DNA of 34,089 bases from a virus: positions 1-34,089 of the IMG/VR virus record IMGVR_UViG_3300044625_000925, one strand, 5' to 3'. Positions within the stretch are counted from its first letter, which is position 1, and every line of letters starts with the position of its first letter. The position numbers were made by a program, and so were the translations under genes. Positions 23,841 to 29,696 of the stretch are shown piece by piece. A model generated the notes under the pieces. The model was not told where the DNA came from, did not search any database, and worked only from the letters and a program-made list of their open reading frames with translations.

Positions 23841-24382
23841 TGAATAAAAAAAGATTTTTTACTTTATTAGAATCCAAATCAGGAGATGTTAAACCTTTAA
23901 TAACCGAAAATAAATTAAAGGATGAAAGTTATTTACGTAAAAAACAAGAACTTTTAGATTTTTTATTTACGGTTAATCTAACAACTGATGGTAGTTCCCA
24001 AAAAATTGATATTAATAAAGACGGTGAAATGGATAGCGAATTAATGACATTTACCACAGGTAATGTTATTTTGTATTTAGGTGTTTGCAATTTTTCTAAT
24101 GGAGATCTAAAATATCTTTGCTTTATAAAAACAAAACCTGATTACAATACCATTTTAAAACCAACTTTTGTTGATACGTTAGATGATCTTGAGTCTGAGA
24201 TTTTACCATATGTTGAGCAGTCTTACGAAGACACAAAACTTGATTATCTTGGGGTTAATAATCAAAAAGAATATGAACCATCTAAAAATGAATATAATGA
24301 TCTTTTAAATCAAGCAATAGATAATGAAGATTGGTTAGAAGCAAAAAGACTTCAAGATAGGTACGGTAATTTATATAGATAA
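23840..24382 (+). CDS. Hypothetical protein with UVR-like C-terminus (180 aa)
   Basis: Starts in the TAATG overlap. Leader MNKKRFFTLLESKSGDVK resembles other virion-type leaders here. The middle is alpha/beta without a known motif. The last 30 residues (YNDLLNQAIDNEDWLEAKRLQDRYGNL) fit the UVR helix-turn-helix pattern seen twice in the 9560-9937 protein. Partner in a two-gene operon with the YkuD-like enzyme, closed by a terminator. Confidence 0.8.
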   Translation: MNKKRFFTLLESKSGDVKPLITENKLKDESYLRKKQELLDFLFTVNLTTDGSSQKIDINKDGEMDSELMTFTTGNVILYLGVCNFSNGDLKYLCFIKTKPDYNTILKPTFVDTLDDLESEILPYVEQSYEDTKLDYLGVNNQKEYEPSKNEYNDLLNQAIDNEDWLEAKRLQDRYGNLYR

Positions 24383-24387
24383 AAATT

Positions 24388-24410
24388 AAGGGACTTAGGT
24401 CCCTTTTTTT
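24388..24410 (+). terminator. Terminator of the YkuD-like operon
   Basis: AAGGGAC-TTA-GTCCCTT followed by seven T, 6 nt after the stop codon. Confidence 0.88.
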
Positions 24411-24492
24411 ATCTTCCTTTATAAGACAAGTAAGATATTACCATAATACCAATTATAACGATTGGGACTATAAATGCTACGTAGATTTCCAT
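24409..24492 (-). CDS. 27-aa single-span membrane miniprotein
   Basis: ATG at 24492, TAA at 24409-24411. MEIYVAFIVPIVIIGIMVIS then YLSYKGR: one continuous hydrophobic helix with a basic C-terminal tail. Two RTATTTAT copies lie 14-27 nt upstream. Small size makes this uncertain, but the start, composition and motif agree. Confidence 0.5.
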   Translation of the reverse strand: MEIYVAFIVPIVIIGIMVISYLSYKGR

Positions 24493-24505
24493 AATGTTTT
24501 TTTTA

Positions 24506-24519
24506 ATAAATAATAAATA
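24506..24519 (-). promoter_or_regulatory. Two tandem TATTTAT motifs
   Basis: ATAAATA at 24506-24512 and 24513-24519 on the plus strand, upstream of the 27-aa gene. Confidence 0.35.
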
Positions 24520-24583
24520 AAATACCCAAAACTATACCAAATGAGCGGGGCTTGTCCCATAATGAACAAACCCCACAATCTTT

Positions 24584-25333
24584 TTATTTAAACCAAAGGT
24601 GTGACATCTTTTGAAGAACTTGAGTGTTACCTTCCCAAGATTTAATCTGAGAATTAGGTACCCAAAATTCCATCTCTCCGATTTCTTCAACACGACGAAG
24701 ATACTCTTCACGGAATTTATCAGCTTGACTTGCGTCTGTGATGTACTCAACACCCATGTGTTTTGCACATGTCTTACCCATTTTAGTCAACATTGAGAAC
24801 TCGTCAGTAAGAGTTTTTGCACAACACATACAAACATCGCCACGTTTTACGGTCATTTTACCTGAGAATTTAACCGCTTTTGCCGAGAAAGACAAAACTT
24901 TAGTGATATCCAAAAGGATAGGGTTAAAATTAAGGCCATATTGTTCTTTAAGTTGTTGACCGATTTTTCTACCAACTTTGATAGTATCTCCGATCGCAGG
25001 AACGTTAACTTTGCGAACAACAGTTTTGTTTTCTTCTTTGTTGATTTGATTCAATCCGGCAGAGATCTGTTTTTCAGAAAGTTTACCGTATTGGTTAAGT
25101 TTGTTTTTAAGTTCAATAACAAAAGAGTTAGGACCTTCATAAGAAGCGATTTTTTTCATGTCGTCAGTCATTTCAACTGATTTTGCTTCAACAGGGTTGT
25201 TAAAGATTCTTTCTACCGCAGATCTTTGATTAACTGTTAAAGAACCGTATTTACTGATTGCGTCCTTCATTTTCAAGATGAAAAAATTTTTACCGTTGTA
25301 GTTTCTTACTTGAGTTGTGATGTCTGTTGTCAT
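24584..25333 (-). CDS. Zinc-finger protein, early-type promoter (249 aa)
   Basis: Basic protein. Two related N-terminal repeats: FFILKMKDAISKYGSLTVNQRSAVERI (about 17-43) and FVIELKNKLNQYGKLSEKQISAGLNQI (about 71-97), helical pairs possibly for protein or nucleic-acid contact. Residues about 167-194 (CMCCAKTLTDEFSMLTKMGKTCAKHMG) form a CxxC...CxxH zinc site of the small zinc-ribbon kind found in phage and host nucleic-acid proteins. Behind a strong host-type promoter, so probably early; it directly precedes the tRNA-Arg end of the tRNA region. Confidence 0.8.
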   Translation of the reverse strand: MTTDITTQVRNYNGKNFFILKMKDAISKYGSLTVNQRSAVERIFNNPVEAKSVEMTDDMKKIASYEGPNSFVIELKNKLNQYGKLSEKQISAGLNQINKEENKTVVRKVNVPAIGDTIKVGRKIGQQLKEQYGLNFNPILLDITKVLSFSAKAVKFSGKMTVKRGDVCMCCAKTLTDEFSMLTKMGKTCAKHMGVEYITDASQADKFREEYLRRVEEIGEMEFWVPNSQIKSWEGNTQVLQKMSHLWFK

Positions 25334-25356
25334 ATCCTTATCGTTTTTTATTTAAA

Positions 25357-25388
25357 CAAAGATATAGGAAATTATTAAATTGGCAAAA
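25357..25388 (-). promoter_or_regulatory. Bacteroidota-type promoter, zinc-finger gene
   Basis: Minus strand TTTTG (25384-25388), 19-nt spacer, TATCTTTG (25357-25364), 23 nt before the ATG. Confidence 0.78.
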
Positions 25389-25404
25389 TTTTTTTTAAAA
25401 AAAA

Positions 25405-25479
25405 TGGTAGCCCCACCTAGAATCGAACTAGGAACTAATCTTTAGAAGAGATTCGTTATATCCATTTAACTATGGAGCC
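25405..25479 (-). tRNA. tRNA-Arg(UCU), CCA encoded
   Basis: Acceptor GGCTCCA/TGGGGCT, anticodon loop CTTCTAA in AATCT/AGATT, T arm CCTAG-TTCGATT-CTAGG, encoded ACCA. Decodes AGA, common in this AT-rich genome. Confidence 0.93.
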
Positions 25480-25524
25480 ATTTTTAATATAGTAATATTT
25501 TATTAAAAAATAAATATAATTTTG

Positions 25525-25599
25525 TGGTCCTAGCAGGACTCGAACCTGCGACCTTCGCGTTATGAGCGCACTGCTACTAACCAACTGAGCTATAGGACC
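25525..25599 (-). tRNA. tRNA-Met(CAU)
   Basis: Acceptor GGTCCTA/TAGGACC, loop CTCATAA, T arm GCAGG-TTCGAGT-CCTGC. No initiator features (G1-C72 paired), so elongator Met, or Ile2 if C34 becomes lysidine. No CCA encoded. Confidence 0.9.
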
Positions 25600-25603
25600 T
25601 TTG

Positions 25604-25719
25604 ATGTCAGGGTGGGATTCGAACCCACAATGAGCAACCTTATAACTTCTCGTGTCCAAATTGTTCTTGGACCGTGGTGTCTTTAGGACTTGGCACCGTG
25701 CCGCATTACACTCCTGACA
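25604..25719 (-). tRNA. Atypical tRNA-like gene (116 nt), anticodon unassigned
   Basis: Perfect acceptor TGTCAGG/CCTGACA and canonical T arm (GTGGG-TTCGAAT-CCCAC). D arm possible as GTG-TAATGCGG-CAC. The middle is about 80 nt, much longer than in any normal tRNA: GGT, a 5-nt 5' bulge, GTC-CTAAA-GAC-ACC, then a 6-bp hairpin GTCCAA-GAACAAT-TTGGAC and a further GAG/CTC stem. No 7-nt loop with U33 is found. Similar layout to 27930-28062. Confidence 0.6.
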
Positions 25720-25729
25720 AACAACGACT

Positions 25730-25803
25730 CTTCAGCCTTCTACTCCCAGCACCGAGGAATTGTATATAACTTAGCCCGCCTCACCGCTGTGTGGGAACTG
25801 AAG
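25730..25803 (-). ncRNA. Structured element between tRNA-like genes
   Basis: Minus strand begins CTTCAG and ends CTGAAG (6-bp closing helix), with an inner TCCCA/TGGGA pair; GC-richer than surrounding coding DNA. No reading frame of merit. Part of 25720-26048, which carries no convincing gene. Confidence 0.4.
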
Positions 25804-25885
25804 TTTATCGTCTTTTTCTTATGACAAACATAAATAATATAAATAATACTAACAATACTGGTGTCATAATTTTTAATTTAAAAAA

Positions 25886-25952
25886 GGTGGAGATTAGCGT
25901 CAAACATAAGATCACCCCTATGTCTCGTTTCATTTGTCTTAGGCACTCCACC
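25886..25952 (-). ncRNA. 67-nt element closed by a perfect 7-bp helix
   Basis: GGTGGAG at the 5' end pairs with CTCCACC at the 3' end, tRNA-sized, but no T arm (no TTCGA-type loop) is present. Possibly a decayed tRNA or a small RNA processed from the tRNA precursor. Confidence 0.4.
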
Positions 25953-26048
25953 GTTGTAAGTTTCTCTTCTCTTACGCCCCCATTCACGGAATTTTCCCGA
26001 ATATCCCAATGGTTGTTGCTATACTACCAGGAATCAAGCAACTGATTG

Positions 26049-26151
26049 TAGTCAGGACAGGATTTGAGCCTGTATAATTAGCTTACGATTATCTAATTAC
26101 CCACTTTTACAAGCAGTTCGGGGTTGCGTCTACCAATTCCGCCACCTGACT
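26049..26151 (-). tRNA. tRNA-Leu-like gene with enlarged anticodon arm (103 nt)
   Basis: Acceptor AGTCAGG/CCTGACT, Leu-type D arm GCGGAATTGGTAGACGC, long variable arm TAATTAG/CTAATTA, T arm ACAGG-CTCAAAT-CCTGT (U54 replaced by C). The anticodon region is abnormal: ACCC, 3-nt bulge CGA, ACT, loop GCTTGTAAA, AGTGGGT, i.e. a 7-bp stem with bulge and a 9-nt loop. Amino acid cannot be assigned. Confidence 0.6.
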
Positions 26152-26157
26152 ATATTT

Positions 26158-26233
26158 TGGCGGCTCCAACGGGACTCGAACCCGTACCACACGCCGTGAC
26201 AGGGCGGTATTGTAGCCATTCAACCATGGAGCC
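26158..26233 (-). tRNA. tRNA-Asp(GUC), CCA encoded
   Basis: Acceptor GGCTCCA/TGGAGCC with G73 (Asp identity), loop CTGTCAC, T arm ACGGG-TTCGAGT-CCCGT, CCA encoded. Confidence 0.93.
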
Positions 26234-26239
26234 TTTTAT

Positions 26240-26854
26240 TTACTCATACAAATATACAAAATTTTTTCCGTATTTAGATTCAACATATTCAAATTCTTTT
26301 TTTAAATCTTTACGAAATAAAACCTTTAAATTTTTAATTGTATTAAGTTTTATTTTTGTTTGTTCGTTTACATAACCTTTTATTTCTATAATTTCTCCGT
26401 CTTGGATAAAATCCGGAATATAATTCCTATTTTTACCATTCCAAAAATAACTATATTTTTTGGTATTCCTTTCAAATACTTTATTATGTTCAAGTTGGTA
26501 TATAACCCAAGCTAGTTCATAACTACTATCACACCAATATCCTTTATACCAACCACTTTTACCAACTCCCGCACCTTTTCTAACCCCACCGGATGACTTC
26601 AACCAACAATCTGGATGATATTTTTTTGGTGTTGATTCCCAATGTTCAATATCTAAACCACAATGTTGACATTTTGACTTGATCGTTTTCCAATTTTTAC
26701 CCTTATTCCAAGGATCTTTTCCTTTGTTTGCAATACTTTTAATTTTTTTAGTTTCTTCACTAAAAGTTCTACTATTTGCACAACTCACGGAACAATATTT
26801 ACCACTACCAAAAGTCCCATCGTGTTCTTTATTACATTTAATACATGTTCCCAT
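26240..26854 (-). CDS. Putative homing endonuclease, zinc finger plus PD-(D/E)XK-like (204 aa)
   Basis: Start chosen at ATG 26854 (MGTCIKC); a longer GTG start at 26869 would lie in the promoter motif. N-terminus has two zinc-binding pairs (CIKCNKEHDG...KYCSVSC) and later CQHCGLD...HPDC. The C-terminal domain (WCDSSYELAWVIYQLEHNKVFERN ... NYIPDFIQDGEIIEIKGY) matches a phage family with a PD...ExK nuclease core. Between tRNA-Asp and tRNA-Glu, 7 nt from the tRNA-Asp 5' end, an insertion site typical of free-standing homing endonucleases. Confidence 0.78.
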   Translation of the reverse strand: MGTCIKCNKEHDGTFGSGKYCSVSCANSRTFSEETKKIKSIANKGKDPWNKGKNWKTIKSKCQHCGLDIEHWESTPKKYHPDCWLKSSGGVRKGAGVGKSGWYKGYWCDSSYELAWVIYQLEHNKVFERNTKKYSYFWNGKNRNYIPDFIQDGEIIEIKGYVNEQTKIKLNTIKNLKVLFRKDLKKEFEYVESKYGKNFVYLYE

Positions 26855-26858
26855 ATAT

Positions 26859-26865
26859 ATAAATA
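26859..26865 (-). promoter_or_regulatory. RTATTTAT motif, endonuclease
   Basis: Minus strand reads GTGATATTTATATATATGGG; the motif is 4 nt from the preferred ATG. Confidence 0.45.
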
Positions 26866-26908
26866 TCACCGAACCCCTTTTTTAATCGTGTTTTAATTAA
26901 AATTTTTG

Positions 26909-26982
26909 TCACCCGTATGGGATTCGAACCCATGCTCTTCTCCGTGAAAGGGAGACGACTTAAACCGCTTGTCCAACGGGCG
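26909..26982 (-). tRNA. tRNA-Glu(UUC)
   Basis: Acceptor CGCCCGT/ACGGGTG, loop CTTTCAC in TCTCC/GGAGA, T arm ATGGG-TTCGAAT-CCCAT. No encoded CCA. Confidence 0.93.
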
Positions 26983-26997
26983 AAATATTTTTTAATT

Positions 26998-27210
26998 TTA
27001 CATTTTATTTATCAATTTCATAATTTCATCAACAGTTTCGGTTACTCTAAACCCACCATTGTTGTGAGTGGTAACACCAAGGTTAGTATGCGCTTTCTCA
27101 GTAACTCTTCCGTACTCCACTTTTTCATCAATAGAATATAGGTGTCCGATGTGTGCAACGTTTACCACTATTAAATTTCCTTTCATATTTGTCAATTTGA
27201 TAAATTTCAT
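26998..27210 (-). CDS. Small FlbD-like domain protein (70 aa)
   Basis: Sequence KFIKLTNMKGNLIVVNVAHIGHLYSID...VEYGRVTEKAHTNLGVTTHNNGGFRVTETVDEIMKLI follows the FlbD-type pattern (L-T-x-x-x-G-x-x-x-x-V-N, hydrophobic I-x-x-I, a Gly turn, then V-x-E-x-x-x-E-x-x-x-x-I). In bacteria the family is linked to flagella; in phages its role is unknown. Driven by a good host-type promoter 19 nt upstream. Lies between tRNA-Glu and the 42-aa gene. Confidence 0.75.
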   Translation of the reverse strand: MKFIKLTNMKGNLIVVNVAHIGHLYSIDEKVEYGRVTEKAHTNLGVTTHNNGGFRVTETVDEIMKLINKM

Positions 27211-27229
27211 ACTTTCCTTATTTGTCTTA

Positions 27230-27260
27230 CAAAGATACAGGTTTATTTTAATCTACCAAA
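27230..27260 (-). promoter_or_regulatory. Bacteroidota-type promoter with TTTGGTAG -33 element
   Basis: Minus strand TTTGG (27256-27260), 18-nt spacer, TATCTTTG (27230-27237). The -33 region TTTGGTAGATTAAA recurs at 28261-28273, 28741-28753 and 32432-32444. It overlaps the last codons of the 42-aa gene. Confidence 0.78.
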
Positions 27261-27371
27261 TCTTTTTTTAAGTTTTTTCTTTAATATTTTTACAAAATCA
27301 GATTTAAAGTTAGTTCTAACAAATTTAACTTTAGATGATTCTGAAGTACCTGATAAAACTTCTCTCATCAT
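27243..27371 (-). CDS. Small basic protein (42 aa)
   Basis: ATG at 27371 (a second ATG follows at once), TAA at 27243-27245. MMREVLSGTSESSKVKFVRTNFKSDFVKIL then KKKLKKRFGRLK: helical, C-terminus strongly basic. Not recognised. Its last codons are the -33 element of the next promoter, so the gene end and promoter are fused. Lies 24 nt downstream of tRNA-Ala. Confidence 0.6.
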   Translation of the reverse strand: MMREVLSGTSESSKVKFVRTNFKSDFVKILKKKLKKRFGRLK

Positions 27372-27394
27372 TCTTTCGTTTTTAATTGTTTATT

Positions 27395-27467
27395 TGGTGG
27401 ACACTGTGGGAATCGAACCCAAACGATCTGATTGCAAATCAGTCGACCTGCCGTCGGCATCAGGCCC
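27395..27467 (-). tRNA. tRNA-Ala(UGC) (possible alternative Cys), CCA encoded
   Basis: Anticodon arm CTGA-TTTGCAA-TCAG gives UGC with U33. A 5-bp stem with a 5-nt loop would instead expose GCA (Cys). T arm TGGG-TTCGATT-CCCA, ACCA encoded. The acceptor GGGCCTG/AGTGTCC has two mismatches, and the canonical G3-U70 of tRNA-Ala is present (G3 against U70), supporting Ala. Confidence 0.7.
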
Positions 27468-27471
27468 ATAT

Positions 27472-27546
27472 TGGAGCAGGTACCCGGAATCGAACCGAGA
27501 TCTTCTGATTGGAAGTCAGAAGTAATAACCGTTATACGATACCTGC
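27472..27546 (-). tRNA. tRNA-Gly(UCC), CCA encoded
   Basis: Acceptor GCAGGTA/TACCTGC, U73, loop CTTCCAA in TCTGA/TCAGA, T arm CTCGG-TTCGATT-CCGGG, CCA encoded. Confidence 0.93.
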
Positions 27547-27552
27547 TTATTG

Positions 27553-27633
27553 TACGGACGGAGGGATTCGAACCCACGTTTTAAACTTACCGCTACAGGC
27601 ATAGATGATATAAGCATCCACTGGTACGTCCGC
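27553..27633 (-). tRNA. Atypical tRNA-like gene, possible Ile(UAU), no normal D arm
   Basis: Acceptor GCGGACG/CGTCCGT and T arm GTGGG-TTCGAAT-CCCTC are clear. A clean anticodon-like hairpin GGATG-CTTATAT-CATCT (U33, UAU) begins only 7 nt after the acceptor, leaving no room for a D arm, while the segment between this hairpin and the T arm is 25 nt. TACC at positions 8-11 can pair with GGTA in that long segment. Confidence 0.55.
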
Positions 27634-27636
27634 ATA

Positions 27637-27717
27637 AATTGTCAGTCTTTCCTGACCGTCACCTCTAACCCACAGGTATGAACCCGTATTGTAGTAAAGC
27701 TTGGTTGGCTTATTGTG
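27637..27717 (-). other. tRNA-free gap with one hairpin
   Basis: Contains GTCAG-GAAAGA-CTGAC and a T-arm-like ACGG-GTTCATAC-CTGT, but no acceptor helix; no gene seen. Possibly spacer RNA of the tRNA precursor. Confidence 0.3.
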
Positions 27718-27789
<72 letters not shown>

Positions 27790-27794
27790 ATATG

Positions 27795-27916
27795 TAGGTA
27801 AAACAGGATTCGAACCTGTACGATATAGTTCCCTTTTCAAGAGACATCCCCAGCTATATCTCGGTGACTTCTTACGGGGAATAAACCTGAGCGTCTGCCA
27901 ATTCCGCCACTTACCT
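27795..27916 (-). tRNA. tRNA-Leu-like gene with rearranged anticodon/variable region (122 nt)
   Basis: Acceptor AGGTAAG/TTTACCT, Leu-type D arm GCGGAATTGGCAGACGC, T arm ACAGG-TTCGAAT-CCTGT. Between them: GGT-TTA-TTC-CCCGTAA-GAA-GTC-ACC (stem with internal loop, no U33) and an outsized variable arm GATATAG/CTATATC with an inner TCTCT/AGGGA hairpin. A normal Leu gene has about 87 nt. Confidence 0.6.
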
Positions 27917-27929
27917 ATTTTAAAATTTT

Positions 27930-28062
27930 TTGTCAGGGCCGGACTCGAACCGGATACCGTTTTCACGGATTAGACAACCTTACGCCATCATAGAATCTAC
28001 ATCTGTCGAGATCTATTAGACTTGTGGATTCGGGTACCGTCCCTCATTACGCCTACCTGACA
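27930..28062 (-). tRNA. Atypical tRNA-like gene (133 nt)
   Basis: Acceptor TGTCAGG/CCTGACA, identical to the 25604-25719 element, T arm CCGG-TTCGAGT-CCGG. Shares GTAATG-GG-ACGGT-CC with that element after the acceptor, so they are paralogues. The 90-nt middle holds GGG-ACGGTA-CCC and TCTA/TAGA enclosing ATCT-CGAC-AGAT; no usable anticodon loop. Confidence 0.6.
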
Positions 28063-28074
28063 AATTTATGTAGT

Positions 28075-28235
28075 TTAGTAGTTAACACACACTCTCGTTT
28101 CACCATCTTGTGTTAACAGGTTAATGTACTTTACGAGTTTCCCGTTTCTTACAACCACTTATTTTTATTTCAATCAACTTCTTCTTTCTTCACGGGAGTA
28201 GGACACCAACCTCTAACTTCCTACCCCCGTTCTTT
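28075..28235 (-). ncRNA. Structured RNA directly after a host-type promoter
   Basis: Minus strand starts right after the -7 box at 28242-28249. A 12-bp helix ACGGGGGTAGGA/TCCTACTCCCGT (plus-strand 28192-28203 and 28219-28230) is followed by a purine-rich single-stranded stretch and a perfect 8-bp helix GTTAACAC/GTGTTAAC (28081-28088, 28110-28117). No reading frame. It is the 5' segment of the transcript that continues into tRNA-like and tRNA genes. Confidence 0.55.
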
Positions 28236-28241
28236 GTTCTA

Positions 28242-28273
28242 CAAATATACAAGGTTTTATTTAATCTACCAAA
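28242..28273 (-). promoter_or_regulatory. Bacteroidota-type promoter, tRNA block
   Basis: Minus strand TTTGG (28269-28273), 19-nt spacer, TATATTTG (28242-28249). The -33 element overlaps the last codons of the 54-aa gene. Confidence 0.78.
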
Positions 28274-28425
28274 TTTTTTTTATGTTTTTCTTTCCTTGTG
28301 TAATGGTTTTTTAAATCCATAGATCTGGCAACAAATCTACCATCAAAGAAACCTTGTTCTTTTTGGGCGTTTCTTTGACTACCCAAGATCATCTTATGAA
28401 CGATATTTTTCTCTTTTGTTTTCAT
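28261..28425 (-). CDS. Small conserved-looking phage protein (54 aa)
   Basis: ATG at 28425, TAA at 28261-28263. MKTKEKNIVHKMILGSQRNA then QKEQGFFDGRFVARSMDLKNHYTRKEKHKKNLVD. I recall this HKMxLGSQRNAQKEQGFFDGRF pattern as a small conserved protein in large phages, function unknown; basic, soluble. It follows the 95-aa gene with 4 nt between them, so they form an operon, and its end contains the next promoter's -33 element. Confidence 0.7.
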   Translation of the reverse strand: MKTKEKNIVHKMILGSQRNAQKEQGFFDGRFVARSMDLKNHYTRKEKHKKNLVD

Positions 28426-28429
28426 TTTA

Positions 28430-28717
28430 TTAGAATCTTAAAACAGTTACTATTAATTTATTTATATCTTCTTTTGTTTGATAACCCAATACATCATTCG
28501 TTATTGGGGTATCGTAGGTAATTTCCCATTTATCTTTGTCACCCTTAATTATTGCCACTTCCCAATCATCTTTACTTGAGGTATAAGATCCTCCACCACC
28601 AAAAGGTGATTTGTAATTAACGACGGACAAACCATATCCGTTTGGAAAAAAAATCAATCCGTGTAGTCCTTCCCCAAAATTATGGGGTTTAAACTGTATA
28701 TCATCAAATGTTATCAT
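28430..28717 (-). CDS. Small phage protein (95 aa)
   Basis: Start taken at ATG 28717 (MITFDDIQFKPHNFGEG), because upstream codons of the same frame run through tRNA-Leu. Contains FFPNGYGLSVVNYKSPFGGGGSYTSSKDDWEVAIIKGDKDKWEITYDTPITNDVLGYQTKEDIN, a pattern (NGYGxSVV, YDTPITxDVxGYxTxED) common to small phage proteins of unknown function. The -7 box lies only 4 nt upstream, so the mRNA is probably leaderless. Confidence 0.8.
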   Translation of the reverse strand: MITFDDIQFKPHNFGEGLHGLIFFPNGYGLSVVNYKSPFGGGGSYTSSKDDWEVAIIKGDKDKWEITYDTPITNDVLGYQTKEDINKLIVTVLRF

Positions 28718-28721
28718 AAAA

Positions 28722-28753
28722 CAAAAATAATGGTTTTTTTTTAATCTACCAAA
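28722..28753 (-). promoter_or_regulatory. Bacteroidota-type promoter, 95-aa gene
   Basis: Minus strand TTTGG (28749-28753), 19-nt spacer, TATTTTTG (28722-28729), then TTTT and ATG. Same TTTGGTAGATTAAA -33 family as 27256 and 28269. Confidence 0.78.
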
Positions 28754-28763
28754 TTTATTTTTG

Positions 28764-28843
28764 TAGTCCGGGTGGGACTCGAACCCACAAGCCTGAGCAA
28801 CAGAGCTTAAATCTGTCGTGTATACCAATTCCACCACCGGACC
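28764..28843 (-). tRNA. tRNA-Leu(UAA)
   Basis: Acceptor GGTCCGG/CCGGACT, D arm GTGGAATTGGTATACAC, ACAGA-TTTAAGC-TCTGT, 11-nt variable region, T arm GTGGG-TTCGAGT-CCCAC. Normal architecture, unlike the two Leu-like genes above. Confidence 0.92.
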
Positions 28844-28869
28844 ATTATTCACACCAATATTTCAAAGAA

Positions 28870-28899
28870 CAAAAAAACCCCTCTTTTTTGGAGAGGGGT
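28870..28899 (-). terminator. Terminator upstream of tRNA-Leu(UAA)
   Basis: Minus strand ACCCCTC, loop, GAGGGGT followed by seven T. Stops transcription from the 29 kb side after the 22-aa frame. Confidence 0.85.
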
Positions 28900-28924
28900 C
28901 TTAAAATTTTATATGTACAAAATA

Positions 28925-28993
28925 TTACACCCTCTCCTTGAAAGTTCTCTCAGCTAAATCGCCCCCTAACAATGATATGTGTAAATTTTTCAT
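28925..28993 (-). CDS. 22-aa candidate peptide
   Basis: ATG at 28993, TAA at 28925-28927; MKNLHISLLGGDLAERTFKE then RV. Preceded by a promoter-like region and followed by a terminator, so the whole transcription unit may exist for this peptide or for a small RNA. Too short for firm assignment. Confidence 0.4.
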   Translation of the reverse strand: MKNLHISLLGGDLAERTFKERV

Positions 28994-29015
28994 TTGCGTT
29001 TTTTTAATTTGTTTT

Positions 29016-29046
29016 ATAAATATACAATACTTTTTAAAAGTGTCAA
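29016..29046 (-). promoter_or_regulatory. Promoter candidate combining both motif types
   Basis: Minus strand TTGACA (29041-29046), 16-nt spacer, TATATTTAT (29016-29024), upstream of the 22-aa frame. It satisfies RTATTTAT and nearly TAnnTTTG (last base A). Confidence 0.5.
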
Positions 29047-29064
29047 GTTTTTTTAATTTTTTTG

Positions 29065-29144
29065 TACCTTCGGTGGGATTCGAACCCACAAAAACACCGC
29101 TTCTAAGGCGGTTAGCTGTGCCAGTTTACATTAGTCACGAAGGC
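29065..29144 (-). tRNA. tRNA-Leu(UAG)-like with unusual D and variable regions
   Basis: Acceptor GCCTTCG/CGAAGGT, clean anticodon arm ACCGC-CTTAGAA-GCGGT (UAG), T arm GTGGG-TTCGAAT-CCCAC. Oddities: 25 nt between acceptor and anticodon stem (TGT-AAACTGGC-ACA as D arm with 7 nt before it) and a 6-nt variable region where Leu usually has a long arm. Confidence 0.8.
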
Positions 29145-29153
29145 ATTTATATG

Positions 29154-29224
29154 AGCTCAGGGAGGGATTCGAACCCCCGTACTCGGTTTTGCAGACCGGT
29201 GCCTAACCCCTCGGCCACCTGAGC
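29154..29224 (-). tRNA. tRNA-Cys(GCA)
   Basis: Acceptor GCTCAGG/CCTGAGC with U73 (Cys identity), loop CTGCAAA, T arm GGGGG-TTCGAAT-CCCTC. Five nt downstream of the RNase H-like gene. Confidence 0.92.
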
Positions 29225-29229
29225 TTATA

Positions 29230-29685
29230 TTAACGGCAGTGGTGATCTGCCGCTCTTGTTGCAATTTGATTATGAGGTTTAATGTTTGTCTTATACCCCA
29301 AGGACATTGCCCATCCTGTTGCCGGTTGGACCAATTTTGAACTGAAGTGTTTATCGTCACTATTATAATCCAAATCAATTTCCACTTTCACATTAACTTT
29401 TTTAGTTAACCATTCGGCAACCTCAATTGAGTAATCGGCCTCATTCCATAATCTTGTCCATTTATCTTTAATCTTTTTTATCTTTTGTTTGTGGTATATA
29501 TAATGGACCCCACGGTTACCATATCTATAAGCAATTGCGGTTACATAGACCGTACTTCTTCTATGGTTTTGTGAGTCAGTCCCAATATGTACCTCAACCC
29601 AAGGACATTCTTTTATTATGTCAATTGTATGTTTTACAATGTCAGGAACAGATTCACCAGTTACTTTTCTGAATACTCTGTTCAT
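29230..29685 (-). CDS. RNase H-like YkuK/DUF458-type protein (151 aa)
   Basis: Pattern of the DUF458 (YkuK) family, an RNase H-fold relative: WVEVHIGTDSQNHRRSTVYVTAIAYRYGNRGVHYIYHKQ (first Asp in GTDSQ), RLWNEADYSIEVAEWL, VEIDLDYNSDDKHFSSKLVQPATGWAMSLGY (acidic pair) and an ATRAADHHCR end. The biochemical role is unknown; the fold suggests nucleic-acid handling. Co-directional with and 11 nt downstream of the cysteine-protease-like gene; its stop lies 6 nt from tRNA-Cys, so the mRNA probably extends into the tRNA. Confidence 0.8.
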   Translation of the reverse strand: MNRVFRKVTGESVPDIVKHTIDIIKECPWVEVHIGTDSQNHRRSTVYVTAIAYRYGNRGVHYIYHKQKIKKIKDKWTRLWNEADYSIEVAEWLTKKVNVKVEIDLDYNSDDKHFSSKLVQPATGWAMSLGYKTNIKPHNQIATRAADHHCR

Positions 29686-29696
29686 AATTTCAAATT

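Noticed and set aside
25456-25659. 67-codon minus-strand frame
   Set aside because: Its peptide (SSALITRRSQVRVLLGPQ) is the usual artefact of translating tRNA genes.
25805-25987. 60-codon minus-strand frame with a hydrophobic C-terminus
   Set aside because: Begins inside the 7-bp-closed element at 25886-25952 and has no start motif; retained only as low-probability coding.
26855-26869. GTG start 15 nt upstream for the endonuclease
   Set aside because: Would place the RTATTTAT motif inside the gene and add MIFIY before the conserved zinc-finger start.
28718-28852. Longer start for the 28430 gene
   Set aside because: The extra N-terminus translates tRNA-Leu(UAA); the -7 box and ATG at 28717 give a better start.
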